A stretch of DNA of 64,000 nt from CAIXSC01 sp046349915 (lineage in GTDB: Bacteria > Planctomycetota > Planctomycetia > Pirellulales > Pirellulaceae), in contig JAXMBL010000004.1 of NCBI GenBank assembly GCA_046349915.1, forward strand, positions 496,001 through 560,000, written 5' to 3'. Position 1 is the stretch's first letter; each line of letters opens with the position of its first letter. Below the pieces are notes generated by a model, which did not search any database, had not been told where the DNA came from, and saw nothing but the letters and a program-made list of their open reading frames with translations. A program made the position numbers and the translations under genes. Below are positions 52,572-61,526 of the stretch, one piece after another.

Positions 52572-53834
52572 TCAAAGCGAGGCTTGGCTTTGATTTGGCG
52601 AGTCGGTTGGGGTGACGTAGGGACGGTATTCGAGCAATCGAAGGCCCCAAGGGCCGTCAATCTGATATTCGACTCCTCGCCAATCGACTCGCCGCAAACC
52701 CAAAGCCGAGATCATCGCAAACGCGTAGACTACCTGAGTGATCGGGATAGTCGCGAAAATCGCCAGCCAGCCGCTCAGTGACAACCAACGGGTGGGTTCG
52801 CCACGCCTCGCGATCACCTGGCGCGCCGTGAGTTCCAAGACCACAAGTAGCGGGATCGTCGAACCCTGGTAGATCAACAGGCCCCAAAGCGTGGCGCTCA
52901 TTGCCTCGCTCGTTTGCTGCAACCACATTACGCCCAGCAGCGCGACAGCCAAGGCGGGAACCAGTGAAGTGACGAAGGCGTGACCTGCTACCGCTAGCCA
53001 ACGCGGATGGTAAAGACGCGCGGTCAGCAGTTGCCGTCGCACCCACCGAAAGTAGCCGCCCAGATCGCACGATTCGCGGTTTACCATCAGCAGCGAGGGA
53101 ACGAATTGGACCTTCAAGCCCGAGCGTCGCAATTGGGAAAACAACATGGTGTCTTCGCAAAATGCGTGGCTCCAGCGTTCGAGTAAATCGGTTTCGCGAA
53201 ACAGGCGAGTCTTAACCGCCAGCGTTCCTCCCCAAGCGATCCCGTACCAATACATCTGCACCACGGCTGCCATGTTCCATATACAGCGCACTAAGGCGGC
53301 GACACTTATCTGGTCGGGCATGTACCAGCGATTGCCCGTCGCTGCTCCGACACTTTCGTCGGCAAGTGCTCCGGCGAGTTCTCTGAGCCAAGTGCGATGC
53401 GGTATCACGTCCGCGTCGAGTTGCGCGAGAAATTCGACAGCGGGATCGAGTTCCGCGGCTGCCTGGACGAGACTGCTGCACTTCAGGCTGCAAGTTGCTA
53501 GCGGGCGTGCCAGGCAAGTGATCGAGACGTGGGAGGATGGCTGTTGGGCGACCGCATCCGTGACGACTTGCCACGCCGGATCAGCGGGATGATCGACCAC
53601 GACGTGGACTTGGTAGCTCGGATAATCTTGGTTCAGGATGGCATGGACGCACTGTGGCAGGAAAGGATCGGCGCCACGTAAGCAGAGTACAACGGCCGCA
53701 CGAGGGCACTGATCGTCGGCGAGCGGTGGATCGGCCGGACGGAGCATCTTTCGCACAAATCCAGCTACCAGAACGGCTTGACCGGCGATCAGTGCCATCA
53801 AGCTCCAGAAAGTGATCTGCGCGATTTCATTCAC
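52572..53834 (-). CDS. Membrane GT2-family glycosyltransferase, paralogue of 39651-40907
   Basis: Start GTG 53834; 420 residues. Opening helix 'FWSLMALIAGQAVLVAGFV', then 'AAVVLCLRGADPFLPQCVHA', 'ILNQDYPSYQVHVVVDHPAD', the D-x-D motif in 'FLAQLDADVIPHRTWLREL', 'TGNRWYMP' and 'RRQLLTARLYHPRW' (Q-x-x-R-W-like). A helical C-terminus ends in 'DWRGVEYQIDGPWGLRLLEY'. The matching tail and the shared 'TCSLKCSSLVQAA' block show that it and the GT2 at 39651 come from one ancestor. It lies 207 bases upstream of the PKS on the same strand and is probably co-transcribed. Two different GT2 enzymes around one PKS suggest two sugars or two acceptors. Confidence 0.87.
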   Translation of the reverse strand: MNEIAQITFWSLMALIAGQAVLVAGFVRKMLRPADPPLADDQCPRAAVVLCLRGADPFLPQCVHAILNQDYPSYQVHVVVDHPADPAWQVVTDAVAQQPSSHVSITCLARPLATCSLKCSSLVQAAAELDPAVEFLAQLDADVIPHRTWLRELAGALADESVGAATGNRWYMPDQISVAALVRCIWNMAAVVQMYWYGIAWGGTLAVKTRLFRETDLLERWSHAFCEDTMLFSQLRRSGLKVQFVPSLLMVNRESCDLGGYFRWVRRQLLTARLYHPRWLAVAGHAFVTSLVPALAVALLGVMWLQQTSEAMSATLWGLLIYQGSTIPLLVVLELTARQVIARRGEPTRWLSLSGWLAIFATIPITQVVYAFAMISALGLRRVDWRGVEYQIDGPWGLRLLEYRPYVTPTDSPNQSQASL

Positions 53835-54130
53835 GTGAAGGCACCGAGGTCCCGCAACCCGCGAGGCAAGCCGCTAACACTCGCTCCCGCTAAGTTCCGC
53901 AAAAAGGAACGCGTAGTATTCGCACCCGATCAACCATGCGTCAAGTCATCGACTCACCTGGGCCTCCGTCGGTCGCCGTACATTGCCCGTTCGTTAGAAT
54001 CTTGCGATTTCCGAGCGATTCTGGCCGAATGCTTGCCAAGTGAGTGGGGTTTTTGCTACATCCTCAGGGCAGGGGCCTTCAATGAGTGAAGGGAGCGTGA
54101 CGCAAAATCTCTGACAAAAGAAGTCGTACG

Positions 54131-55564
54131 ATGAAGCGAGTCACCGTATTTGTGCTCAGTGGCGCCGCGGCGGTCTGGTTGGCGGCGAGTCCCACGCTGA
54201 GAGGCGAGCCCAAGAAACCCGAGGTAAAGGTCCTTTCGGGTCGCGAATTGTTCGAGCACGCCTGGAAGGCTCGCGATGCTCAAAGTCCCGCGGGGGATGG
54301 ACTTGGACCTGTGCACAATGCGAGTTCTTGCGTGGCTTGTCATCTTCAAGGAGGGATCGGAGGAGCTGGCCCACAGGAGGCGAATATCGATCTCGTAACG
54401 CCCATTATCCGGCCATCCCGCAATGGAAAGGATGATCGAGATCGCAAGAAGGTGGAGCAGTTGCACGCGGGTTTCGCGTCGGCGGCGACTACTATTCTGC
54501 TGCACAAGCAGGGTACGTCCGCGGATTATTCCACGTTGCGACTGACGGTCTTGGGCGTCAAGGTTCCTCCCGAGAGTGACGCGGCGGCTAGAGCTCGCAT
54601 GTGGGCTAGCCTTGCGAAGCGGCAGCGAACATCGCCTTCCATTGAAGAGTACGAGGTGTCGGGTGTCGAGTTTCGATTGAGTCACCGGAGTACTCCCGCA
54701 CTATTCGGCGCGGGGCTGATCGACGCCATTCCAGACAAGGTGATTCAAGAGCAGGCCGAACTGCAAGCGAAACTGCAAACGACTAAGCAATCACGGATCT
54801 CGGGGCGAGTGGCGCGAGCGAACGGAGAGTTGGCGAATCCCTTCCTCCCCGGCAACGATCCCGACAACCATGCGGTATCGGGAGTAGGGAGGTTTGGATG
54901 GCGAGGGCAGACCAGTTCGCTGCGCGAGTTTGTCCTGGGAGCGTGTGCGAATGAACTGGGGTTGGAGGTTCCCAACCATTCGCAGCCGCCTGACCCGTTC
55001 GATGCCAAGTATCGCTCGCCGGGCTTGGATCTGGATCAGAATCAGTGTGAGAAGCTGATTCAATTCGTCCGACAACTGCCTCGACCTGTACAGGTGATTC
55101 CGAACTCGCCCGATTTGGCGCCCAGGGTGGCGATTGGGGCCCGCGCCTTTCGTAACGTCGGCTGCGCGACTTGCCATGTTCCTGAATTGGGCAATGTCGA
55201 AGGGCTGTATAGCGATCTGCTGCTGCACGACATGGGGCCTGACTTGGGCGATCCCATACCAGCGAATCCAGCGCAGATGCCGGCGCCTCATGGCCCGATT
55301 CCGATGGGTTATTTCGGTGGGGTCGGACTGGCGAGTACCGTGGATATCCTTACCCCCGTGCATCAGGAGTGGCGAACGACGCCGCTCTGGGGCGTCGCCG
55401 ACTCGGCGCCCTACCTGCACGATGGACGCGCCAAGACGCTCGAGATGGCCATCGCCCAGCATGGCGGCGAGGCCGCCGAGTCACGCGACGAGTTTCGCCG
55501 ACTCCCCGCGAGCGAGCAGCAGATGCTCGTGCTGTTTCTGAAGACGCTGCGCGCTCCGCAATAA
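54131..55564 (+). CDS. Exported di-haem cytochrome / di-haem oxidoreductase-like protein
   Basis: The 477 residues start with a signal peptide ('VFVLSGAAAVWLAASPTLRG'). Two c-type haem sites follow, 'SCVACHLQGG' at about residues 61-70 and 'GCATCHVPEL' near 346-355. The region before the second haem and 'PYLHDGRAKTLEMAIAQHGG' near the C-terminus match the DUF1111-like di-haem oxidoreductase/cytochrome c peroxidase group, where the late segment supplies a Met or His ligand. It would act in the periplasm in electron transfer or peroxide reduction. It stands alone on the plus strand; a function with its neighbours is not evident. Confidence 0.88.
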   Translation: MKRVTVFVLSGAAAVWLAASPTLRGEPKKPEVKVLSGRELFEHAWKARDAQSPAGDGLGPVHNASSCVACHLQGGIGGAGPQEANIDLVTPIIRPSRNGKDDRDRKKVEQLHAGFASAATTILLHKQGTSADYSTLRLTVLGVKVPPESDAAARARMWASLAKRQRTSPSIEEYEVSGVEFRLSHRSTPALFGAGLIDAIPDKVIQEQAELQAKLQTTKQSRISGRVARANGELANPFLPGNDPDNHAVSGVGRFGWRGQTSSLREFVLGACANELGLEVPNHSQPPDPFDAKYRSPGLDLDQNQCEKLIQFVRQLPRPVQVIPNSPDLAPRVAIGARAFRNVGCATCHVPELGNVEGLYSDLLLHDMGPDLGDPIPANPAQMPAPHGPIPMGYFGGVGLASTVDILTPVHQEWRTTPLWGVADSAPYLHDGRAKTLEMAIAQHGGEAAESRDEFRRLPASEQQMLVLFLKTLRAPQ

Positions 55565-55569
55565 CTAAC

Positions 55570-55875
55570 TCAGGAAGAGTGCCGCCTATTGGCTTCATGG
55601 ATTCTCCAGATTTTCCAACCGGCAAGGAACAGGAGAATGCCGCAGAAGAGCAGCGTGGCGGCGAGAATCAATGCTCGCCAAGAGATTCCTTCCCCCATTG
55701 CCACTCGCTGAGTGTTTACGATGAACAAGGGTAGCGGCGTGCCCAGGATGCAGGCGGAACCGGCGACGAAGCAGAATGCCGCCAGCGACTTCTGTCGATG
55801 GGGGGCTTGGGGCAGAACGACGGGTGGTCCTGTCGGAGGCGAGTAAGGGTTGTCGTCGTGGGGTGCGTGGTGCAT
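55570..55875 (-). CDS. Small two-helix membrane protein
   Basis: ATG 55875 with GAGGAA eight bases upstream gives 101 residues; the longer TTG frame lacks such a site. The Pro-rich N-terminus ('NPYSPPTGPPVVLPQAPH') is followed by hydrophobic segments near 36-58 and 70-92 and a short basic tail. Small planctomycete membrane proteins often start with such N-P-Y-x-P-P segments. Function unknown. Confidence 0.65.
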   Translation of the reverse strand: MHHAPHDDNPYSPPTGPPVVLPQAPHRQKSLAAFCFVAGSACILGTPLPLFIVNTQRVAMGEGISWRALILAATLLFCGILLFLAGWKIWRIHEANRRHSS

Positions 55876-55998
55876 GCTTGTCGGTTCCTCGGGTGGCAAT
55901 GGTCAGCGCGCCGCGCTTAAGGTAGATTCTTGCCGAAACGCCAAATAATTCCACGCGAGTTTTCTACTCGGGTGTCACACTGACTTGCCAGAACGGAG

Positions 55999-56949
55999 AT
56001 GGATGTGAATAGCGCAGACAGCGTATTTCGCGGCTGTATTCCCGCCTTGATGACTCCTTGCCGCGAAGATCGCACGCCCGATTACGACGCGTTGGTTCGC
56101 ACGGGGAAGCGGCTGATCGAGACTGGCATGCGAGCGGTGGTGTACTGTGGGTCGATGGGAGATTGGCCTTTGCTGACCGATGCACAGCGCCAGGAAGGGG
56201 TGCGACGCTTGGTGGAAGCCGGTGTTCCAGTCGTGGTGGGGACAGGGGCTCAAAACCCAGGCATCGCGGCCGCGCATGCCGCTCACGCGAAGGCCGTCGG
56301 GGCTCGTGGGCTGATGGTGATTCCCCGCGTGCTCTCGCGCGGCACCTCGCCTGCCGCCCAGCACGCGCATTTCTCGGCGGTGCTAGATGCTGGAAACCCC
56401 TTGCCCGCAGTGATCTACAACAGTCCCTACTATGGATTTGAAACCAAGGCCGACCTGTTCTTCGCGTTGCGAAAAAAGCACGCGAATCTCGTGGGCTTCA
56501 AAGAGTTCGGAGGCGCTCGTTCGCTCAGTTACGCCGCGGAACATATCACCAGCGGCGATCCCACTCTGACGCTCATGGTCGGAGTCGATACGCAGGTAGT
56601 GCACGGCTACTTGAACTGCGGAGCGGTAGGCGCCATCACGGGTGTCGGCAACGCTCTGCCGACTCAAGTGCTGCGTCTGATTGAGCTGTGCGAGCAAGCG
56701 GTCAGCGGCAACCAAGAGTCGCGACGATTGGCGACGGAGCTTGGTCAGGCGCTTGATGTCCTGTCGACCTTCGACGAGGGACCGGATCTGGTCCTCTACT
56801 ACAAAGAGTTAATGGTGCTCGAGGGGCATCACGAGTTCCGATTGCACTTCAACGAATCCGACCGGTTAAGCGATAGCCAACGCGAGTACCTGCATAGCCA
56901 ATGGAAGCAATTCAAGCGTTGGTGGAGCCAGTGGCCTGGTGCGAAGTGA
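55999..56949 (+). CDS. Dihydrodipicolinate synthase / N-acetylneuraminate lyase family enzyme
   Basis: The 316-residue chain forms the expected class I aldolase TIM barrel. It shows the phosphate/carboxylate loop region 'VVYCGSMGDWPLLTDAQRQE', the catalytic Tyr in 'PAVIYNSPYYGF', the Schiff-base Lys in 'NLVGFKEFGGARSL' and 'GAITGVGNALP'. The 'GSMGDWP' in place of 'GTTGE' points away from true DapA. It favours a subgroup acting on 2-oxo acids such as 4-hydroxy-1-pyrroline-2-carboxylate deaminase or sugar-acid dehydratases. A GTG at 56005 has better spacing to GGAG than the ATG at 55999 and may be the true start. Substrate unknown. Confidence 0.85.
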   Translation: MDVNSADSVFRGCIPALMTPCREDRTPDYDALVRTGKRLIETGMRAVVYCGSMGDWPLLTDAQRQEGVRRLVEAGVPVVVGTGAQNPGIAAAHAAHAKAVGARGLMVIPRVLSRGTSPAAQHAHFSAVLDAGNPLPAVIYNSPYYGFETKADLFFALRKKHANLVGFKEFGGARSLSYAAEHITSGDPTLTLMVGVDTQVVHGYLNCGAVGAITGVGNALPTQVLRLIELCEQAVSGNQESRRLATELGQALDVLSTFDEGPDLVLYYKELMVLEGHHEFRLHFNESDRLSDSQREYLHSQWKQFKRWWSQWPGAK

Positions 56950-56980
56950 GTGCGTCCCTAGACTGGGCATCCTCGCTTAG

Positions 56981-59900
56981 CTAATTCCCCGCCGGAACAG
57001 CGATATAGGGCGAGGTGGCGCCATCGCCCCGCTTCACGACTCGCGTTTCGGCGCCGCGCGTCTCTCGAATCAAAGTCTCGAAGGGGTCGCCATTGAAGCA
57101 GACCTCTCCAAAGAAGGCGAAGACCGATGCGTTGTTGGTGACAAACATCGGCGCTAACTTGCCCGCGGTGGTGGTGTAACTGAAGCCACCCAGGATTTCG
57201 CTGCGACCTCCGTTTTGCGTTTCGAGTAACGTACCGCCTCGCTCGGTCTTGTACCCCAATACCCAGAGAGAGCCTCGATCGTTGAGTACGTGCGTCCCTT
57301 CGTTCTCGACATTTAGCTGACGAGCCCATACTTGCTGTTGGTTCAATCGTAGATTGTGAGTGACGACATCTTCGAGAAAGAGCCGGCTTCCAGTCGCTTT
57401 CTCGGTAAAGGTCAGATCACAGTCCGCGACGCTGCGAAGTAGAACCGTGCGCTGAGTATCGATCTCCAGCCCTCCATGGATGTACGCGAAATGTTCGAGC
57501 GACACGACGGGAGATTCGCCGTCGACGATGCGAAAATCGGGTTTCACTCTTGCGTGGTAATCGATCACTCCACCCACGCCCACGAGTCGACGCACCGCGC
57601 CTCGGACTACCACGGTCGACTGCAAGGTGTACGAGCCAGGAAGAAACAGCGTGGTCGCGCCTGAATCGACGGCGCGCTGGATCGCGGCGGACGAGTCACG
57701 TTGGCCAGTGGGGTCCGCTCCAAATTGATCCACATTCGCCCAGGAGGCTGGATCGTCTTGTGGAACACTGGGAGGCTCTTCGACCGCGAGGCGCAGGGAT
57801 TTCTTCGTCGAATCAAAGGGACTCGTGGCTGGGTGTGAGTGATATTCAACAATCACGGGGCCTTCGCTGCCTGGCTTGTCTTGGCCCGTAATCCGGAATG
57901 CCGCGGCGGAATCTGGAGTTGTCACATCTCCCAGAGCTCTTTTGTAGCCTTCCGTGTGAACGTCGCGCAAGTAGATACGACCGCCATTGAAGTTCACAAT
58001 CGCGGGAACTCGACTGGCCTCCGAGCGGCCCGTGAGTTTGGCGGAGACCAGGCAGAATGTGCCATACGTTTGGATCGCGGGCACGGAGTTGTCGCTGACG
58101 AGCCCACGCACGCTGATCGCTTGACCTTCATTGGAGAATCCAAACTGCGTTTGTCCACGCAGAGTAATGTGCTCGAAGGTTTGACCGTTGACGGCTCGCG
58201 CCGTGCTGATGCCACGCTGAAAGCCTATGATCTCGCAATGGCGAACCAGCAGGGGACCGTTCATGTCGCGATGGCCAAGGTCGAGTCCCACGAGCCCGCT
58301 CTCTGGGTTGGCCACGAAACGACAGTTCCGCACCGCGCCCGAGTTGTTCGAATAGAACTGAAGGCCAATGGCGCCAGGATTGCGTTCGCCGACGTCGAAC
58401 GTGAGATCTTGCACGTAGTTGTGAAACCAATCGGCGGAACCAAACCCGCCGCACCACATGATGCTGGTCGGCTGTTTTGGATCGGTGCTGACGCCATCCT
58501 TCAGCCGCAGGATCGTTTTGAAAACGTTTTCTCCTTGGATGAAGTTCTTGCCCCAGGCATCCTTGCCAGCGGAGTTCTTTTTCGACCAGACGAGCGTTTT
58601 CGAAACGAGATAGGTCCCGTTGGGAAAGTACAGAAGCTTGTGTTGCCCCATCACGTCGGAGAGTGCTTGCTGAATCGCCTGAGTGTCGTCAGTGACTCCG
58701 TCACCCTTGGCGTGGTAGGGCGCCTGCTTCACATTGACGACCGCTGGGCTGGTTGGATACGCGATTCGATACGTCTCATTCAGCACTGCGCCTCGAATGG
58801 CTGGGTCCTCGTCATCTTGAACCGGTTTCACGGCCTTGATAGCTCGTACCGAGCGGCCGTCATCCGCGAGGCGAAGCGTAAGCACCGAACCGCGCTTTAG
58901 ATCACTACTCGTTGCCTTTCGGCCATCGACGGTGACGATGGTTTCCGCGTTGATTGTGAGGGCTCTTTCCTGTTTCTGGTCTTCATCGTCATCGTCATAG
59001 CGAACATACAAACGATTGTTGGGGAGATCGATTTGAAGCAACTCGCCTTCGATCATTGCTCCATCCACCGCTCCCGCTTCGATCGCATTGACCACCATTC
59101 CATCGCGACCAAACTCGAGGGGCACCTCCATGCCTGGCTTCAGGTCGCCACGAGCAGCTGGCAACCCGCCCACTCGCAGGATGGCATCTGGAGCGAGTTC
59201 TATTTCTCGGGGCGCTTGGCCTTTGTCGTCTGCATCGTCGTCGCCCGAGATCACAATCTTCCCCGCGGACGATATCGACTGAATGGCCGCTTCACGAGTC
59301 TTTCCCTGAATGTGTATTTCGTTCACGGTGCGGTGGTCGCTGGCAAGTCTAACCGAGATGAATTGTCCCTTTTTCAAGTCCGCAAGTTGACCCGGTTCAA
59401 ATGCCATCCACACCGTTGCTTCTGGCAGTATGTCCAAGTTCAACAGAGCATCGAACTCATCGAGCGCGACGGTGATCGTCGAGGCAGGGCCTACATTCAC
59501 AGCCACGACATGGCCGCGCAAACCTTTGGTGAAACGAGTCGGCTCATCACGCAACATGCCGAACGCAATGCCGCCGGCGGTCATCAACGAAAGCAACCAG
59601 ACGGCAACGAACCTCAATTTTTCAAAGCCCATCATCTTTAGTACTCCATGTGCCAGAGTCACGGCCGAGGAAGAACCGCCGGCTGTCACGGAACCAGTTG
59701 CGAACACTCCGGCCGCTTGAGAGGTTGAAGTTGCCAACGTCGTTAAACTGGCCGCTTGCGCCGTTCCCGGAGCGATCCATGCGGCGATTGCGATCGCTGT
59801 GAGCGAGATGCCTCGACTGAGCAGTCGTGTTCGGAGTTGTTCTCGCCCACGCTCAAGCCGATCCTTGACCATCGCGACAGTGATTCCCAGTCGTTCCGCC

Positions 59901-60418
59901 ATTTCGTCGCGAGTCAAACCTTGAGCTTGACTGAGAAGGATGACTTCACGGAAGCGCGGGGCAAGGGCCTCCAACTCCGCGTCCAGAATCTCTCCGAGTT
60001 CGCGCAACGCGGCTTCGTTCGAGGGATTAGCGGCAGGTGATTCGACACTCGCTGAACCTTGTTGGGCTGCTTGCTGTTCCACCTCGCGACGACGCAGCAA
60101 AAGGGCGCGTGACTTGAGCGACGTACGCCTTGCCGTCTGATGTAACCAGGCGGCGATCGACTCCTGCCACGAAAGGGATTTGGCCTTGCGCGCCAGGACG
60201 AAGAAGGTTGCTTGAAATGCATCCTCCGCATCGTCGGCCCTCTGCAACACTCGACGACATACGGACATTACCAGGCCTGCATGCCGCTGTACCAACGCCG
60301 TGAATGCCTCCTGCTCACCCGCAAGAAACTGTGTCAGTAGTTCTCGGTCGGAAAGGGCCTCGTACGCGACGCCTGGCGAGTATTCGGCGGCTTCGCCGCG
60401 GGGTGACAAACCAGCCAT
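56981..60418 (-). CDS. Sigma-70-family factor fused through a membrane segment to a GH55-like double beta-helix
   Basis: The 1145 residues start as an ECF sigma factor: region 2 at about 18-90 ('FLAGEQEAFTALVQRHAGLV', 'RADDAEDAFQATFFVLARKA') and region 4 at about 150-200 ('LAPRFREVILLSQAQGLTRD', 'MAERLGITVAMVKDRLERGR'). An Ala/Thr-rich stretch and a membrane helix follow ('LRFVAVWLLSLMTAGGIAFG', about 268-290). Residues of about 295-550 hold three beta-rich repeats, each ending like 'DLKRGSVLTLRLADDGRSVR'. From about 560 there is a Pectate_lyase_3-type start ('APYHAKGDGVTDDTQAIQQA', 'LLYFPNGTYLVSKTL'). Near 900 comes a second one ('VDQFGADPTGQRDSSAAIQR', 'LFLPGSYTLQSTVVV'). Two tandem helices of this kind are the GH55 arrangement. 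It reads as a membrane-tethered transcription factor with an outside glycan-binding or -cleaving domain. Confidence 0.88.
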   Translation of the reverse strand: MAGLSPRGEAAEYSPGVAYEALSDRELLTQFLAGEQEAFTALVQRHAGLVMSVCRRVLQRADDAEDAFQATFFVLARKAKSLSWQESIAAWLHQTARRTSLKSRALLLRRREVEQQAAQQGSASVESPAANPSNEAALRELGEILDAELEALAPRFREVILLSQAQGLTRDEMAERLGITVAMVKDRLERGREQLRTRLLSRGISLTAIAIAAWIAPGTAQAASLTTLATSTSQAAGVFATGSVTAGGSSSAVTLAHGVLKMMGFEKLRFVAVWLLSLMTAGGIAFGMLRDEPTRFTKGLRGHVVAVNVGPASTITVALDEFDALLNLDILPEATVWMAFEPGQLADLKKGQFISVRLASDHRTVNEIHIQGKTREAAIQSISSAGKIVISGDDDADDKGQAPREIELAPDAILRVGGLPAARGDLKPGMEVPLEFGRDGMVVNAIEAGAVDGAMIEGELLQIDLPNNRLYVRYDDDDEDQKQERALTINAETIVTVDGRKATSSDLKRGSVLTLRLADDGRSVRAIKAVKPVQDDEDPAIRGAVLNETYRIAYPTSPAVVNVKQAPYHAKGDGVTDDTQAIQQALSDVMGQHKLLYFPNGTYLVSKTLVWSKKNSAGKDAWGKNFIQGENVFKTILRLKDGVSTDPKQPTSIMWCGGFGSADWFHNYVQDLTFDVGERNPGAIGLQFYSNNSGAVRNCRFVANPESGLVGLDLGHRDMNGPLLVRHCEIIGFQRGISTARAVNGQTFEHITLRGQTQFGFSNEGQAISVRGLVSDNSVPAIQTYGTFCLVSAKLTGRSEASRVPAIVNFNGGRIYLRDVHTEGYKRALGDVTTPDSAAAFRITGQDKPGSEGPVIVEYHSHPATSPFDSTKKSLRLAVEEPPSVPQDDPASWANVDQFGADPTGQRDSSAAIQRAVDSGATTLFLPGSYTLQSTVVVRGAVRRLVGVGGVIDYHARVKPDFRIVDGESPVVSLEHFAYIHGGLEIDTQRTVLLRSVADCDLTFTEKATGSRLFLEDVVTHNLRLNQQQVWARQLNVENEGTHVLNDRGSLWVLGYKTERGGTLLETQNGGRSEILGGFSYTTTAGKLAPMFVTNNASVFAFFGEVCFNGDPFETLIRETRGAETRVVKRGDGATSPYIAVPAGN

Positions 60419-60744
60419 GGGCCGTCCTCCGGATTGCTCGTTCTTAGCTGCATCTGCGATTATATGCCGTCTCGTCGCGGGGCGGCGGTAAGGCAGCCGG
60501 ACGAAAAAAAACTACCAGCAGACCCACTCCTGGGTAAGCATGGCTGGAATACGGAATTGGGCGGCTAGAGATAGTTTGGATGGGCGTGAGACTGTGGCCG
60601 CCCAATCCTCCTTTCCAGCCATGTTTACCCAGGTCGGCCCGACCGTAGCGCGGAGCGATCGGTTCCGCGCAGACCTTCAGTAGCGCGAACAAGCAACGCT
60701 TGTCCGTGCAATGAAGTGGTGGCAGGCGCCGTAGCTGCCTGTCC
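60419..60744. other. Intergenic region with a palindromic element
   Basis: About 325 bases upstream of the sigma-GH55 gene. It holds the inverted repeat at 60530-60632 and otherwise nothing recognised. Confidence 0.5.
60530..60632. repeat. ~103-bp inverted-repeat element
   Basis: Left arm CTGGGTAAGCATGGCTGGAA and following (60530 onward) pairs with a right arm ending in TTCCAGCCATGTTTACCCAG at 60632. The arms are about 37 bases with a few mismatches and include TTGGGCGGC/GCCGCCCAA. The spacer is about 29 bases. It encodes nothing and could be a MITE-like or REP-type element. Confidence 0.8.
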
Positions 60745-61331
60745 CTACTTCGCGGGCGCCGGGCCTGCTCGTAGCGGTTCGATCAGGACGCTCCAACGCG
60801 GGAGCGTCTCGGAACGCTGAAGGCGCTGCGCCAGGGGAGCAAACGCCTGGCGGCTCATGCGTTTTCCACGTTCGTAGGTCGTGGTCATCCACTGCACAAT
60901 GGGATGAAGGCCCTTCCAAGTCATCGTCTGCGCCCACTGCAGCACGGTGTTCACGTCGGTCAGCAACGCCCCATTCCAATGTCGTTCCAGTCAGTTCCAA
61001 CAACGTTCCACCGGATTGTACTTGCTGTGGTAAGGCTCGATGCCATCCGCGATGAAGTCGACACGCGGGCCAGAGTGGGCGACTGAGCTTCACAGGTCCG
61101 TCGACCGCGACGAGCAAAATGGAGCAGAAGATCGACCTGATATACCAGCTCGATCAAACCCTTTTGCACTGCCTGGCGACACCAGCCGAACATCGACTCG
61201 GCGCGCCGCGGACTTCCGCCGCAGACCTCCGTGGCGACCTCCGCCTGAAACGCTCGTCGGTCCGCGCCACGCAGTCGACTGCAGAACTGTTGGATGACGT
61301 CCTTGCCTTGTTGCAGAAGTTCTCGCCACAT
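60745..61331 (-). mobile_element. ISAzo13-like transposase remnant, internally deleted
   Basis: The N-terminal part from ATG 61331 (with AGGAGG upstream) reads 'RRAFQAEVATEVCGGSPRRA' and 'ESMFGWCRQAVQKGLIEL'. The C-terminal part in another frame reads 'VDFIADGIEPYHSKYNPVER', a stop at 60991-60993, then 'LERHWNGALLTDVNTVLQWA' and 'QTMTWKGLHPIVQ' to the stop at 60745. The catalytic core between about 61085 and 61135 is missing. It is a dead IS; no terminal repeats were identified. Confidence 0.8.
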
Positions 61332-61526
61332 CAGACACCTCCTTGTCGAGGAGCCATCTTGGGCGTTCGCCATTCCTTGGCCAAGGTCGATTCTGGAACC
61401 AATTCTGGCAGTTTTTTTTCGTCCGGCTGCCTAAGAAAAAAATCGACCATTGGCGAGTAGAGGATGACCGCGGAAGCGAAGGGCCAAGATGCGCCGCCGT
61501 CACGCGTTACGACCTCTGTTGGGCGA

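Noticed and set aside
57839..58900. 353-residue plus-strand frame opposite the sigma-GH55 gene
   Set aside because: It mirrors the codon structure of the minus-strand gene, whose domains are clear; the plus frame resembles no family.
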